Shown one piece after another: positions 38,701-52,200 of a DNA stretch of 64,000 nt. Position numbers and translations under genes: made by a program. Within the stretch, counting starts at the first letter, position 1, and each line of letters opens with the position of its first letter. The notes beneath the pieces were generated by a model, which saw only the letters and a list, made by a program, of their open reading frames with translations, made no database searches and was not told where the DNA came from. The DNA comes from Phaseolus vulgaris (lineage: Eukaryota; Streptophyta; Magnoliopsida; Fabales; Fabaceae): positions 4,734,791 through 4,798,790 of the forward strand of contig NC_023753.2 in NCBI RefSeq assembly GCF_000499845.2, written 5' to 3'.

Positions 38701-39304
38701 AAAAATATAATAGAAAATAATTTTGTGTTAAATTGAAATAAATTTATTAAATATATTAAAACTTATGAAAATAATATTTATTATTGTATACATTTGTTAT
38801 ATAACTATATATATTTTTGTTAATATTATAATTTTATTTTATTATTTTAATTATTTATAATTCTATGTTGTTATTAATGGTATAATTAAATATTTTTGAA
38901 ATTATTAAATAAATTTATTTAATTTTTTATATTGTATATTGTATATATATAATTATGTTTTGAAAATGCGTAGTATTTAAGTAAAATACAATAATTATAC
39001 CTGGAATTACAATCAACCTCTTCATTTGCATAAAGAATAAAAAAAATCTTTCATCCTCTCCTCCACTCTCAAAAGCACTTAAACAAATACAAGAAGCACT
39101 CACTCGTCCCTCTCTCCTCATTGTACATACCTGAAAACAAACACAGTGTAAGAGAATATAATTGAAGAAGTAAAAATTAAGTTAATTAGTCAAAAAATTT
39201 AATCTAATACAAGTTAATTTACTAAGAAAAAATTAAAAATGACCAAATTATAAAAAGTATTCAACTTGAAATCATCTAAGCAGTTAAAAAGCACGTGTAA
39301 TCAT
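38701..39304. other. AT-rich spacer
   Basis: No supported gene. A 23-base word containing AAAAAGCACGTG lies at 39285-39307, next to the LINE poly-T, and matches 35476-35498 with one mismatch. Confidence 0.4.
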
Positions 39305-40240
39305 TTTTTTTAATCAACAATAAAAATTTATTAAATAAGAGTACTTGGGCTACTTCAACCATGTACAAAAATTCCCTATGCTGGAGGGATGAGGTTTCCA
39401 GATAAAATGCCTAAACATAGACATATTTAGCACATATAATTGTAATAAGCTTAAACCTCTTTAAAAGCATCATGATGACAATGCATAAATCAAATTATCT
39501 ATCAAGGAATCTAGCATCTTAGTCCAATTCCAGACTATAAGCATATCAGCTCAAAAGAAAGACTTTGTCTCCTTTCTATCTACTGCAGTTTCCCAAGCAT
39601 CCAGTATGATTATAGTTGTACCCCAAGAAATTCCTCTCATGCAAACCGAGAATCCATCCAAAAGCAAAGAAAGGGCGTTAATTATCAATATAGTGATTTT
39701 AAACATTCATATACATTAATACACCAATCAGAATAAAAGAAATTTGACTTTGGAAATTTATAGCTTATCCATGCCCACGCCTTTACTTGAACCAAAGCAA
39801 AAATTTCAACAGGATCCACCACTGCATTATTGAAAATTATCCTATTCTTATGATTTCAAATTCCCCAAATAATAGAAATCCACACACATTTCCAAACACA
39901 ATTTTCCAAGTAGTTTAGACCCATAAAACCTATTTGTTCGAAATGTTGAATAGCATTATCACAATGTACAAAAGCTCTACCAGCCCAAGCATCATACATA
40001 TATCACACTTTAGAAATCACTTTACATGTGAAAAAAAGATGATTTACTGTTTCAAGCTCAGTCTCATACATGACACACATTCTCCCTCCAGCTTGAATTC
40101 CTCTATATATTAAATTACCATATGTTGCAATTTTACCAATTAAAACATGCCAAACAAAGTAATGTGCTGATGGAAGAGCTTTTAGGCAAAAAAAAATCAA
40201 AATTGAATGCAGAGAATGGATAATCATAAATTAAGGTTTA
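39305..40240 (-). mobile_element. LINE 3' fragment, minus strand
   Basis: The minus strand ends in TTGTTGATTAAAAAAAA (poly-T at about 39305-39312 on the plus strand), a LINE-type tail. Upstream, 40227-40003 translates to a zf-RVT region (LPSAHYFVWHVLIGKIATYG, CVMYETELETVNHLFFTCK). Further broken frames towards the tail resemble the C-terminal part of L1 ORF2. Only the end of the element survives. It has stops and is not functional. Confidence 0.75.
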
Positions 40241-40269
40241 TGAAGAAGCTACATCACAACCCTAAATTA

Positions 40270-40612
40270 GTAACCCACATTAAAAGAGACAACAAATATG
40301 GAGGTTCGGAGACAACAAATAGATGCTGAAGTTCAAGGATAAGAGTTTTGGGGGGCTGTTATGGGCTACAATTTCGGTGGATTTAATTGGTAAAGTGGTG
40401 CAGAAATTTGATTCTAGCATTTGATAAATGTTGTTTTGATTGTAATATGCAGCTTAGATGAGTATTGTTTGTAATGTTAGGAGTCAGATGAGTATTGTTT
40501 GTAATGTTGGGAGTTAATTGGTCTGAATGCTTTTATATATGAGTTGAGATATAGCATAATTATTTTTATTATTTATTATTTTCTTGTTGATAAAAAATTT
40601 ATATTAAAAAAA
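40270..40612 (+). mobile_element. LINE-like 3' tail, plus strand
   Basis: A less AT-rich stretch ends with TTCTTGTTGATAAAAAATTT and then A-runs, resembling the LINE termini at 14590-14604 and on the minus strand at 39305. It contains a 30-base tandem duplication (AGATGAGTATTGTTTGTAAT at 40456 and 40486). No coding region remains, so the identification rests on the terminus only. Confidence 0.4.
40456..40513 (+). repeat. 30-base tandem duplication
   Basis: AGATGAGTATTGTTTGTAATGTT followed by (A/G)GGAGT occurs twice head to tail, with one substitution. Confidence 0.8.
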
Positions 40613-43600
40613 ATAAAGAAAAAATTTAAAGTATTTTTTTTTTAAAACGTCAAGATAAATTTAAGAGAGTTGTAAAACAAAACAAAAAATTAAAGAAAAG
40701 TAAAAAAGTATGTACTCAATTTGTTTAGACAATTAAAAAATTATTCGTTTTTGCACTCTTCAAATGAGTAACTTGAATTGATTCAACTTCTCTAGTAAAA
40801 AACAACTTATACGGTGAATGTATATCTCGCTTTTTGTTTGAAAGGTGTTGTCCTATTCGAAAAACATTTTTTTATTCGATTAATATGCATTCAAAAAGTC
40901 TCATTTCTTCTTTTTCCAAAATTTCGACATTTAATATCAATCTTTACACAACAACATGAAATTCGTTAAATTAAATTCATCACAAACAAGTGTAAAGGAA
41001 TGAACGTATACCAAAATTTCATTGAAAATTTAGAATGAGACTTTATGTATATGAATTAATCACGGAAATAATGATGATTTTTTTTTCAATTATCTAGTAA
41101 AAAAAAATTAATATTTAATAAAACAATTAATGCTTAATACTACATTAATCATTTTATTAAATTTCAAACAAGAAAAACTAAGAATCATTCTTGGATCCAT
41201 TATAAAGCAATAATTCTAAATACATAAAAAGCAATAATTTAAACAACAAATTAAATGTTGAAAAAATGTTATCTTACTTAAAATATTCTTATTCAGTTTT
41301 TTATGCATGATTTTTTTTTTCTCTTACCCTTATTTTCACCTTAGTTAGTGCACACTGACGATTCAACTTAAACCTTTACATTGTTCTATTTTAACTTCTT
41401 CTTAAACCTTTTTATATATTCTACACCTAATTGGATCTTTCATTGCAAACGTTTATTTTGATGGAAAAATTCTTGATTATGCCCAAACTTTTCAAATGAA
41501 TAAAGCATGAACAATGAATCTAACAAAGAATCTACCAAAAGAGCAAGTAGAACTAAACAAACTTAGATGCTGTTTATATCTATTAAAATCAACAATGTTT
41601 GTGTGTACGACAAGCCATAAAGACCATACTTAAAACAATAACAACAAAGTTTTTGTATAAAAAAAATAAGGAGCATCAAAAGGCACAGATGATAAACTTG
41701 TTTGTGGTGCTGTAAATTTTGTTAAGATATATACAAATTTGACATCACATCTTCATCTATAAGTAATCTTGAATAACCTAAGTGTTGGGTTAATTTCATG
41801 ATAAATTCAATATATACTCGGCTTTGGAGAGAAGTGACTCATTAGCCCAAAAGTTAGTGGTATAAATCTACTTGTATAATTTTTAGGTTGTAAAAGGGTT
41901 TGATACTCTAAATACTTCTATTTAATATATCATTTTTGCTTATAAAAAAATAGAAGTATTTATTAGTTCTTATTTTTGTAGTAATGTTGTTTCGACCTAA
42001 TCTTTAGGAAGATGATAACCAATTCAGTTATTTTAAGAGATAATGGATTTTACATTATTTATAATAATATATACATAATCAGCACATAATCTACTATAAT
42101 AACATATGCAAAATTCTTATAACGCGGAAAAACAATAAATATAATAGCATAAGAATCATAACTAATGTATATGTATAAGAATTAAACAGTGTCTGTTTCA
42201 CCTCACCCTTTTTATTTGATAGTCCTGCAATTGCTGTACACTATTTTAGTATAGATGTTATTTATTCTCTTTAGTTACTTTCACTGTTACGTACCATCTT
42301 ACAAGGAATGCACTTTAATACAAATACAAGAAAAAGATATACAAGTAAAAAATAATGGTTAATTTTTTTTCTCTGCTATTATTAGATGATATATATTTTG
42401 AAAAAGAAAGAAAATGTAACATTAACTGGTAGCATTTTTTTGCGTCTGTTTTTATCATGTCACTGGTTGTGGTTAGGAAATTATGATAGCACAGGCAGAT
42501 GCATATATTCCTCTACTCATGTAGCAGCTAGCGGCAAAGTGGCATTGAATTTTCATGGTGACAGTTCAATTATGATGTGTGAGACCTGAAGTGTGGTGGT
42601 GTGTGCAGTGCAGGTAGGAAGGGAAAGGCTGCAGTGATGGATTAGGCTGAATAGGAGAGTGACTGTGCGGGAGGGTAATTACTACAACAAGTACATGATC
42701 ATTTTTTTTGGAAAATGGGATCATAAGAAATTATAAGTGTAACTGAGTATGTGGCCAAAACAATACTCGGGCACGTGAACGGATATTGCGGGATAAGTAG
42801 AACTATGATTAGCATCTATATGTTACAGAGAGAAGAGTGGATGATTTTGTTTGTAGTAAGTAACTGCTTACTCATTCAAATAATGGAACTACTACAATAC
42901 AATCATCTTTACCTTATCTATGCCTATCTACCTATGAGGTACAGGCTTGTGTAGCTACCTATCTTCCTTGTGATTTTGTGAACTGTGGTGTGTTTCCTTT
43001 GCGTGTCTCCAATGAAGACTACTAGTAGTAGTGTGTAGTCTTGTTCTTTGCTTAGAAGTGGAAAATGGTGAATCCCACTTTTTCTGCTCGCAGATTGTTC
43101 TTATTGCATGGGGGGTTAAAGGGAATATTCATTTACCATCTCCACTCTCTGTTTAGATTTGATGGGAGATTCTGCTCTTCTTTTAACTTCTTCGTACCAC
43201 GTTCCTAACTCCTTTCTCCCACTTTTTTTTTTCCCTCTCTGTATGCACTCAATTCTGGATCCTTGAATGAATCATTTGGATATATGCTACATATGACCAT
43301 TGTTTCTTCAATGATTATTCTCTTATATAAGAATCTCTAAGTTTCTTTCCTTCAATTCGTTACTCATTTATGCATCATGCTTGCATCACCAACGGACTAT
43401 AAAACATCAAATCAGCATTTTACTAGTTTATATGCAACTAAAAAAATCCAGCCACCTCCTGATTTATTTAATCTAAGCTATCATACCCACATGCTTGATT
43501 CAAAACAATCCTCTTTGATTGGTAGGCAAAGGTCAGAAACAACTTTTTCATTAGCATTATATCAAACAGAACCTTCAAATAAGATCATGACAAGCCACTT

Positions 43601-44800
43601 TTTTGAAACCCTAATATTTTGTCATGATTTGAAGCAGTTGTGTAATATTTAATAAATTTTGTATGCTCCTACGTACAGATATGTATAATATATGTATATA
43701 CATATATGATAATTAATCAATTAATGAAGTTATTTGTTCTCCTTAATTAGACCTCATGAATGACACTCGTAGGTATTTAAATTTACTTTTCGCGTCTTGA
43801 AAGACAATGAACCACGAAGAAGGGAATTCGTACATGTGGATGCAAAATAATGCATGAAATAGGTAGCGAACACAGTAAACCACTCGTCCTCATGCATTTC
43901 TTATATTATATTTATCGAAGAAACTGTTTATGGACGACAAATGCTTGTGATGACAGTGTTGGCAGACTCACACGCAGAAAATTGTTCAACACAAAAATTA
44001 ACTTTGTTCCATAAGTCAAAACCTTGATACTTGTTCTTCCATGCCATTTAAAAAAGACTCTTACATAGTAAATGATACACTTAATAAGTTCCATGTTCAT
44101 AGAAGTCCAAGCTCCGTTGTCCTTACGGCGGTGACCCACCAAAGATAGAAAAAAATGAAGACAGAGAAATTGATGCCCAGGACATTCTCTACACGTCAAA
44201 AAATTTAAAATGAACATTTGCCATTGCTGGATCTTATTTAAATGAGTGGGTTTCAATTGAAGAATTTTTTATGTAGCCATCAACCTCTGCATTCCTTAAT
44301 TAATTGCATGTCTAGAAGAACGTAGCCCGATTTCGAAAGCCAAAGTCAATATATATTGAAATAGATTGCAGAAGTAAAAAAAGGATTAAAGAAGAGAAAA
44401 AAAAGCATATACTCGTCTGTTAACTGAACAAAACAGTGCATTTTGTGGGGTTGAGGGAAAGTAAATTAGCAAGCTAAAGCGGTGTTTAGGCTGCTAAGTT
44501 GGCTTTCCAAGATGAAGTTGTAAGCTTTATCGTTTTAGTTAAATTAATATTCACAAAGGTGGAATTTAGTGCGACATATGTTTCACTTGTCGTCATTCAA
44601 ATATTACAGAGATTCTGTCCTCTCTCTCTCTCTCTCTCTCTTTTTTCAACTTCCTTTTATTTTATGTTAAAAAGAAACGATGAGAAATAATTAAGAAAGT
44701 GACACTTGGATTGTGGAAGTAAACTAACATTTGAAGTTCTGGCTTAGGATAATCTGATTATAATATAAGAATGGTGTAAGGTTGGCTTAGTTGAGCTAAC
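40613..44800. other. Intergenic region, no supported gene
   Basis: About 41760-41960 ends in TTTTGCTTATAAAAAAA and may be another retroposon tail. 42560-43350 is less AT-rich, but its frames (42386-42589, 42751-42954, 43377-43652) show no family motif. The minus-strand frame 43912-44256 is also unrecognised. A CT microsatellite lies at 44619-44641. Confidence 0.45.
44619..44641. repeat. (CT)n microsatellite
   Basis: About 11 CT units followed by a T-run. Confidence 0.9.
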
Positions 44801-45180
44801 AGAAGACTCTTAAGGGATATTATAGCTCTCCCACGTGGCCAAAGTTTACTAAACTTACGATCTCACTCACCCACCTACCCGTGTGAGAAAAATGTGTGTT
44901 CACTTTCTCTGATTTCAAAATTTGAAACACCATATCTCTCCCTCCCTGTTGCCCTTGTGAACATAATGACCAATGCATATTGCACAGCGCACACACCACT
45001 TTTCTTTAACTAAAACCACATCATGATTGAATCATTACACCCTTTAAATTCAAAGTGCACATTCCTTCTCCCTCTCTCTCTCTAAATAGTAGTTCTCACT
45101 GTGTGGAAGATTAGAGAGACAGCGATTTTGCTAAAATAATAGAAGCAAGTATGTAATTTGACTAGAATCGGAGAGAGTGG
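44801..45180 (+). promoter_or_regulatory. Promoter-like stretch with G-box, no coding gene attached
   Basis: Relatively GC-rich sequence with a perfect G-box core (CCACGTGG at about 44832-44839), CACTCACCCACC and a CT-rich stretch at 45066-45085. TCTAAATAG follows, then purine-rich GAGAGACAG. It looks like the start of a plant transcription unit, but the frame beginning at 45158 (114 codons) has no recognisable protein features. A non-coding transcript is possible (inference). Confidence 0.25.
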
Positions 45181-48100
45181 GTCATGGTGTCTGCTTTTAT
45201 GGCCTGAAACGGACAGAACTTATGAGGCTTCACATTACCTCAGAGGACTATATGGATATGTTAAAGGACTCCTTCTGGGACACACCAATACCACAATCAT
45301 AAATGACATGTTCCCCACCTCTCGCAATGCAATTATAATACCCACAAAATATATTCTAAACACACATAATTATAAATCCACACTATTCACTATTTCTGTT
45401 GACTATAACATCCTAATTTCCATATATTTACTTATTTTTAAATCATTTATTAAAATAATCCGCCTGTTAATAAATGCATGTCTATATAAACTATTCATTT
45501 AAGAATCAATTAAGAAGAAGCTCATTAATATCTCCTCGAAATGTAAGAATGTTAATTAATTTCGTTTTTCTTTGCATAGTTAACACTATAGTTGTTATTT
45601 TGACTCGTCTTATTATATTAAAATAAAACTAATCATGATGTTACTAGTTTATATAGCTGTGATTAGTAGTTTTACAGTTTTGATATATAAGAATTTAAGA
45701 GGAAGTGTGATACCTAAGTTGAAGGCAAGAAAATCTTTCGGCAAATTCTTGTAGGATTTGCATTGATCCAGTTTCAAATTCTTGTAGGATTTACATATTA
45801 ATTGAAATTAGTTGAATTTAACGTATCACTTGATATGATATTTATCTTTATTTATATGTTTGATGCATTTGGCATAATGAGTGTGTTAAAAATCTCACAT
45901 AAACTAAATATATAATCAAATTATAATATATAAATTTATTATATGATATTAAATTAAGCTTAACTTTCACAACTAAAGATTTAATCATATAATAAGATGT
46001 ATGACCTATTATCTTGATAAGTGTTGAAGCACCCGTGTTCTAACTTATTTTATTTCATTTTTTTTAATAAAAAAAAACTATTGATTCTTATTTGGTTTGC
46101 TAATTTTTCAAAATGATACTTAATGAGTAAAGAGCCATGTAAAAAATTGTGATGGTTTCGTGATAAAATCATGTAAAATTGTAATTGTGTCATCTAATTA
46201 CAATTATTTTACCTTACAATTTTACGTACAAACTAGTTTGTATCACCTCGCATAAATATATTAACAAGAAGTAAAAAAAAAAATAGTACTAAAATACTAA
46301 TACAAACTAATGAAGGACCTAAACTTCAAGAAGTGAGTAGTGATATATTTATGCCAGCTTATTAGAGATTTAAAAATATTAATAAAAATTCAAATTAAAA
46401 ATTTCAAGGAAATGATCTTTGTTTTACTTTTAGTTTATTTAACGACTAATTTTGCCACTTTACTCTTTTTTTTCCTTTTCGCCACAGTCGCCAATTAGAA
46501 AACTTTATGTAATGGTTAGATTTTTGAATAATGCAAAAATAATGAATTAATTATTCCTATACTTCCTTTTACATTCATCCTCTCACTCCCTAGCCACAAC
46601 GTTATTTCCAGTTAAAATTATGAATTCCTTCTGCGTAATCATCTTGTTGGTATTTTGTTTACAAAAATATCTTTATCTATTTTGGGAACACTGTAAAAAA
46701 TATGTCATATATATGCACACACAAAAGGGGAATAAATAACTTAGTGCATCAAAGTTTTGAAAACTTTCTAGTGTATCTAAATATTGAAATTTAGATTGGC
46801 ATCGCAATAGTTAATCACATCTCTGAACATTAAAAAGAGTTCAAGAACCTTAAATACAGATACATGGAATGATTGTCAGCACAAAAAGGAAGTTTAAACT
46901 TAAAAGTTTAAACCCAAAGTGAGAAACAACAACCGTAAAGGAGCCGAATAATTAATCAAACGGTAACTACACTTATTAAAACCTAAAAGGGTTATTCTCC
47001 ATGTCTTGCAAACTTTTCTAATCTTAAAGACTTTTAACCAATTATTTCCTACCATTTTTAACCTAAACCACCATATCCACTGGGATTTTCTTTCCCAAAA
47101 TAAAAAACATTTGACTAATTCACCTACGTTGGCTTGTGAATCTTTACGAAAGTAGCTGTAAATTAAGGGGGGAAACAAGGTACTATTCACACTAAAAAAG
47201 TAGATGATATTGGCCTGATATCTTTGCATAAAGTGAAACAGTGGATTATGACGTTGGTGGGGCATGCAACGGGATGAACTGAAATTGACATAATTTTTCT
47301 TCTTTTTCTTTCCTAAGCTTTGAGATTTTTAACTTGTGAAGATACTGTGATGCATGCGCACAAGTGTAATAGTTGGTTCTTAACAACCGTTGCAAAAGCG
47401 AAAATAAAAGGGGTAACGTAATTAGTATTGAGAACCCACCAATAGCACTAAGTTGTGAAGCTTTCATGATTTTAATTTAGTGGTAATGTAGTTGGAGCAG
47501 GCCATTATTTTGTCCTCAGAGTTCAATCGATGATCCTCTGTGAAAACAACTGCTGGACACTTGATGCATCAACACAGCAAGAAGTGGATTCTCTGAGAGT
47601 ATGATCGATCCTCATCCATGCCTTTTTCTTCTGCATCTGCAATTTTTCTGCAACTTGGACCCCCTTTTTTTCACTCTTTTCCCATCCTTTCATTATTACA
47701 TTCAAAAATCTACTTAAACTAATCATCAACCCGCACAAAAGTTAACTAATCACAGGTTTCCAAAAATTTTCTAACATGTATTTTTTCTAAACATGCACAT
47801 AATGTTTTTAAAATATTTGTGCTAATTTAATTGTAATTATAGTTAAATTCGATTTATTTAAAAGTTATACTTAAATGAGTTTAATTTGAGTAAGTTTTGT
47901 ATTAATGATTTTAAATTTAATTTAATTTTATAAAATTAGAAATGTCTTTATATATATATATTATTTATTTTTTATTGGATCTTCTAACATTTTAGAATAT
48001 TACACTTACAAAGAGTGAGTCTATTTGTTTCAGTAGGATTCATAGAAAACAATAAAATAATCATAAGATATTTCACTTATTTAGATAATGAAATAAAAAG

Positions 48101-50460
48101 TGAAAGGAGAGAAATTTTGTGTGAAACCCCACTTCAAGAAAACTTCTCTTTCTAAATGATTACCATTGTGTACACAGTTTGCTCTTTTAAAATTTTGAAA
48201 AATGATAGTTTGACCATCAATACAACCAAATTTTACCTTTCTGAGTTTCACAACTCTCGTGTTGTTTTACTTTTTGGTTGTAATCAACATTCCATGCTCA
48301 TAGAGAAGTTTCTGAAATGTGCATGTAAATACTTGCTTTTACTATTTTAGTATGAAAACAATATACAATTATTCTGAATAATATATATATAAAACGTAGT
48401 ATAATTTTCATGTTATAAAAAACATTGTAATTGTAAATTCTAATGAATTAAGAAAAATCACTGCCATCTAAATATTAAAACAAACTTCATTATTGTCATC
48501 ATACGGTAAAAAGATATATAATTATTGAAAGAGATAAATCTGTTGAATAAAATTTAATGCTTCAATGGAATATTTTACGATATCAAAAAAATATTGAAGG
48601 AAACATTAGAAGTCTTTTACAATTCAGAGTTCGGCTTTGTAGTTGTTAATTATTAAATTAGCTTATGTATTAGTGCATTACGTTATAGCAGTGATTTGGC
48701 ATGAGAATGGTTCTTGGTGGGACTTTAACTCCAAACCCATTTCTTGGCAAATTCTCCTTCCACCACATCAATTCCAACATGCAACCAATATTAAAAATGA
48801 TGAAAATACCCTTACAAAATAATGAAATAACTTTAAATAAAAAGAGGGTCTGGACAAAAATTACTTTCAGAATTCTTTTTTTGAAAATATTCTGAATTTA
48901 GATTTTCAGAACACATTTTTTAATTCCAGAAATTTTTATCTGTAATACATTTTCAATTTTACGTTCTGGATTTTTTTTCAAAATATATTTTTTGACTTTC
49001 AATTATATTTATTAAAAATTCAAAATAAAAGTAATTTTTTAAAATTTTAAAAGATGATAGAGTGGATGTTAAAATTGATATGATATAAGAAGATGTCTAT
49101 TTTCTTTTATCCTAAGCTCAGACTTCTTGCACCCTATGATTTTTACTTGCATCCGATAGATTTTTGGTGGCTGAAAATGAATTTATGGAATAAAATTAAA
49201 AAACTAAAATCTCATTAAAAATCAATTTCGAAATATATATATATTAAAAAAATTCATAAAACAAAATCTAGAAATTCTAAAAAAGTGGTTCTGAAATTCA
49301 GAAAATGGTTCCGAAAATCTAAATATAGAATATTTAAAAACTAAAAAAAAAACATTTTTATCATTTCACACAAGACATCGGGTGCAGGTTCAAAAAAATT
49401 AGGTACAGCAAGTAATTGCTAATAAGAAGACCCAATGTTGGGCTTTCACATAGAGCAAGGGCCCAAGAGACTGTATTGTAGATTAAAAAAAATAGAGGCA
49501 AAACGTCCATACAAGTAACTTCTACATAACATTAACGATATTTCTAGAGACTTAACACTTTTCTTATAGGAGATAACTTCTATGAATCAAATCACACTAA
49601 TTTTAGTTTATAGATTTTTATTTTATTTTTTTATAGTAATTATGAAAAGCTTATCCAAACATATTCCAATTAAATGTAAGGATCTATTACCTAAATGTAT
49701 TGAAGTATTTATAAATCCTATGATTTTTGTTTTGTAAAGTAATATGCAAATCGCACATCAAAATGCAAATTTAAATGATATAATTTCACTATTATTTGTT
49801 AAAATAAAACAATTTCATAGTTCTAAGGCAATATAAGATAGATACACATACAACTGTTACATAAGCCTGATATAACATCATTTTGATGGAGTACCAAGTG
49901 ATGTATGATGTGTGCTAGAATCATCTTTCTCTGCTCTCTCTGTATCTCTGTCTTTTTCTTTATATTTCTTTCAGCAATCTAAACAGAGTATATGTTCTTG
50001 TACAGCATTAAATCTGTGCACTGCCCTTTATTCTTATCATGGATGAAAAAGAAAGACCTGGCTTTTTAATGTATCTGATTATGCACGAATTCGACAATAG
50101 GGTATGCATGTTATCTAGTGGACCAGAAGACAAATTGCTAAATCTTCGTGATTTAATTTCTGGATTTTAAATTCCAATGTACATGCTTTGAAATGCATGT
50201 TTGTAGTGATTTTTTCAGTTGTAGATGAAATGTTTCTTTCTGTAGTGACCTTTTTCAATATTTGTCCAACAACGAGTGTTAGGTGAGGAATGAATATACA
50301 TTTTTGGTTTTTCTACTAATATTATATAGCAAAGTGACTGTGATTACAAACAAGTAAACCCCATTTTAGTATACACTCAAAATCAATTTTTATAACAATT
50401 TTCCAAACATCATTTAAATGCAGATCACACCATTTTTTCAAAATCAATTTTAACTAATAA
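45181..50460. other. Intergenic region, no supported gene
   Basis: Mostly AT-rich. A 21-base word (AAATTCTTGTAGGATTT plus CAT) is duplicated near 45743 and 45776. The frames at 46900-47738 on the minus strand lack family motifs. 48840-49420 holds many TTCTGAA/TTCCAGAA words in both orientations, flanked by TGCACCC and GGGTGCA, and may be a decayed inverted-repeat element. Confidence 0.4.
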
Positions 50461-52200
50461 TTAATAAGTCATAGTGGGAGTGATGTGTGAAATGTATATG
50501 AGTCAGCAAGAGATTTCAGAAATTTTCACTCTTATAAGGCATCCTAGTGGAACAGGTGAACTGGTGTGAAAGAAAGCCTTGTAGCAGACTTTTAACAAAA
50601 TTAAGGAACCATGTAGTTGCTTGAAATGCAAGAGGGATACCTATATGTCAAGATATGAAACCTTCCCAATGTGTTGCTTTTACCATCAAGTTATGTGAAA
50701 AAGTTGAAGTATATCTTGTGGAATAAGGCACTGGGAAATGTAAACTGGGCACCAAGCTATTGTGTGGTGATCAAAGTGTGAGATGAGATGCATAGCTGAT
50801 TGGTGGAATGGCTTCTTCTTGTGCAAGGGAGAAATTGTTTGAAAGGGACAATATACCAGCAACAAATTTTAATTCATGAGTGACCTATTATGGTATTTAA
50901 AACGTCCCAAAATATATAACAGTGACCTTGCAAAATCTTCACCCTTGTCTAAGAAAAGCCTAGATGGTTCCTCTTCATCTCTCTTACCCCTCTTGTTATC
51001 TCCTCCACTTTACTTCTTCTGCATGAGCCACACCCACTTCTTCACCAAATGGGGTGGCTGCAATCCCTCCTCTCTCCACTGAAGAAGTTCTGGCTCCGCT
51101 TGAATTCAACTCAAAAGAAGAGTACGTTCCATGATCATGTTTTGTCAGCAACATGCTTATTTTGTTTTCTCTTATGTCTGCATCTAGTTTAAATCCAGCA
51201 GTGCCTGTGTCCCGCTTTTTAGATTGTTTAACCACTTTACACAAAGCTTCTATTTATTCTTGAACCGATCATCATATACACCAATGCTCTCTTTCTCTTT
51301 CACTTATTTACCATTTCATAGGGATTTGAAATCAAGTAAAAGACAATCCAATGTTCTAGGAAACGTGTTTTCTACACAAACACACTATACCTTTTCCCCT
51401 TGCTAACAGCTAAGGGCACTGCATGATTTGATTCCTTTTTCCCCCCACTTCCACATCATTCTTTTTCACATTTGTTTCCAACATTTCAGGAAGAGGGATT
51501 TACATTCTGTATGAAGATGTCAAGTCTTGCCCCTATGAAGACGTGCACGTCCTCTGGTCCATACTGGTGGAACCGCATTCACCTTCTATGCCATCCAAAA
51601 AAAATGAAGCTCTTGGACACAAGACAAAATTGAGAAGTGGCTAGTATTAATGTACATAATAAAGTATTTATAATGTTCATACTATAGAGTGCTTCTATCT
51701 TACTTTTACTTTTACTTTTTCCTTTAACTTTTGTAGCACCAGTAGCATAGAGCGACTCTTAGCTTTTGCTTTTGAAGCATTTACCAAGTTCTTATATACA
51801 AAAAATTACTTATCTTTATATCTTCTTGAATGATTTTGGTTTATGCACCAGTTATCAACAGTTGGAAAGTTGGCTTGCTGTTATTGGGGAGAATAGGGTA
51901 AGAAAGAAGAAATTGAAATTTATTTCTTAGAAATAGGTTTGTTTAGGTTAAGGCGTGTATATGAAGGTGTTGATATGGTACTTGGTTCCTTTAATTTCCA
52001 TTGTTGAAGTTGACCTGTGAAAGCACAGACTTAAATTCAGTCAATCTAAAAATGAGTGACAGGATGTTAGGTAACAAGGAAACAGGTCTTCTGGTTTAAC
52101 AGTGTAGTGTAATGTGCTGAATGTGAAAGTCTTTTATATCATACCTCTTCACAATAATGGAACACTTCACACTGTGTAGCAACCAGATAGCGTGGGAACT
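50461..52200. other. Less AT-rich non-coding stretch
   Basis: Composition is more gene-like than the flanks, but I could not assemble any exon chain. The frames 50876-51082 (+) and 50996-51244 (-) overlap and match nothing known to me. A 12-base palindrome GACGTGCACGTC lies at 51540-51551. A long non-coding transcript or distal regulatory sequence is possible. Confidence 0.3.

Noticed and set aside
43912..44256. 114-codon minus-strand frame
   Set aside because: No family motif, no splice partners and no promoter. Length is not exceptional for a local dip in AT content.
46900..47738. Three minus-strand frames of 71-121 codons
   Set aside because: Overlapping or adjacent frames of biased composition without motifs. 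No exon chain could be built.
50041..50170. Short frame with a LIMHEF word reminiscent of a NAC-domain VMHEYRL motif
   Set aside because: About 43 codons only, with no other NAC subdomain nearby. Similarity of a few residues is not enough.
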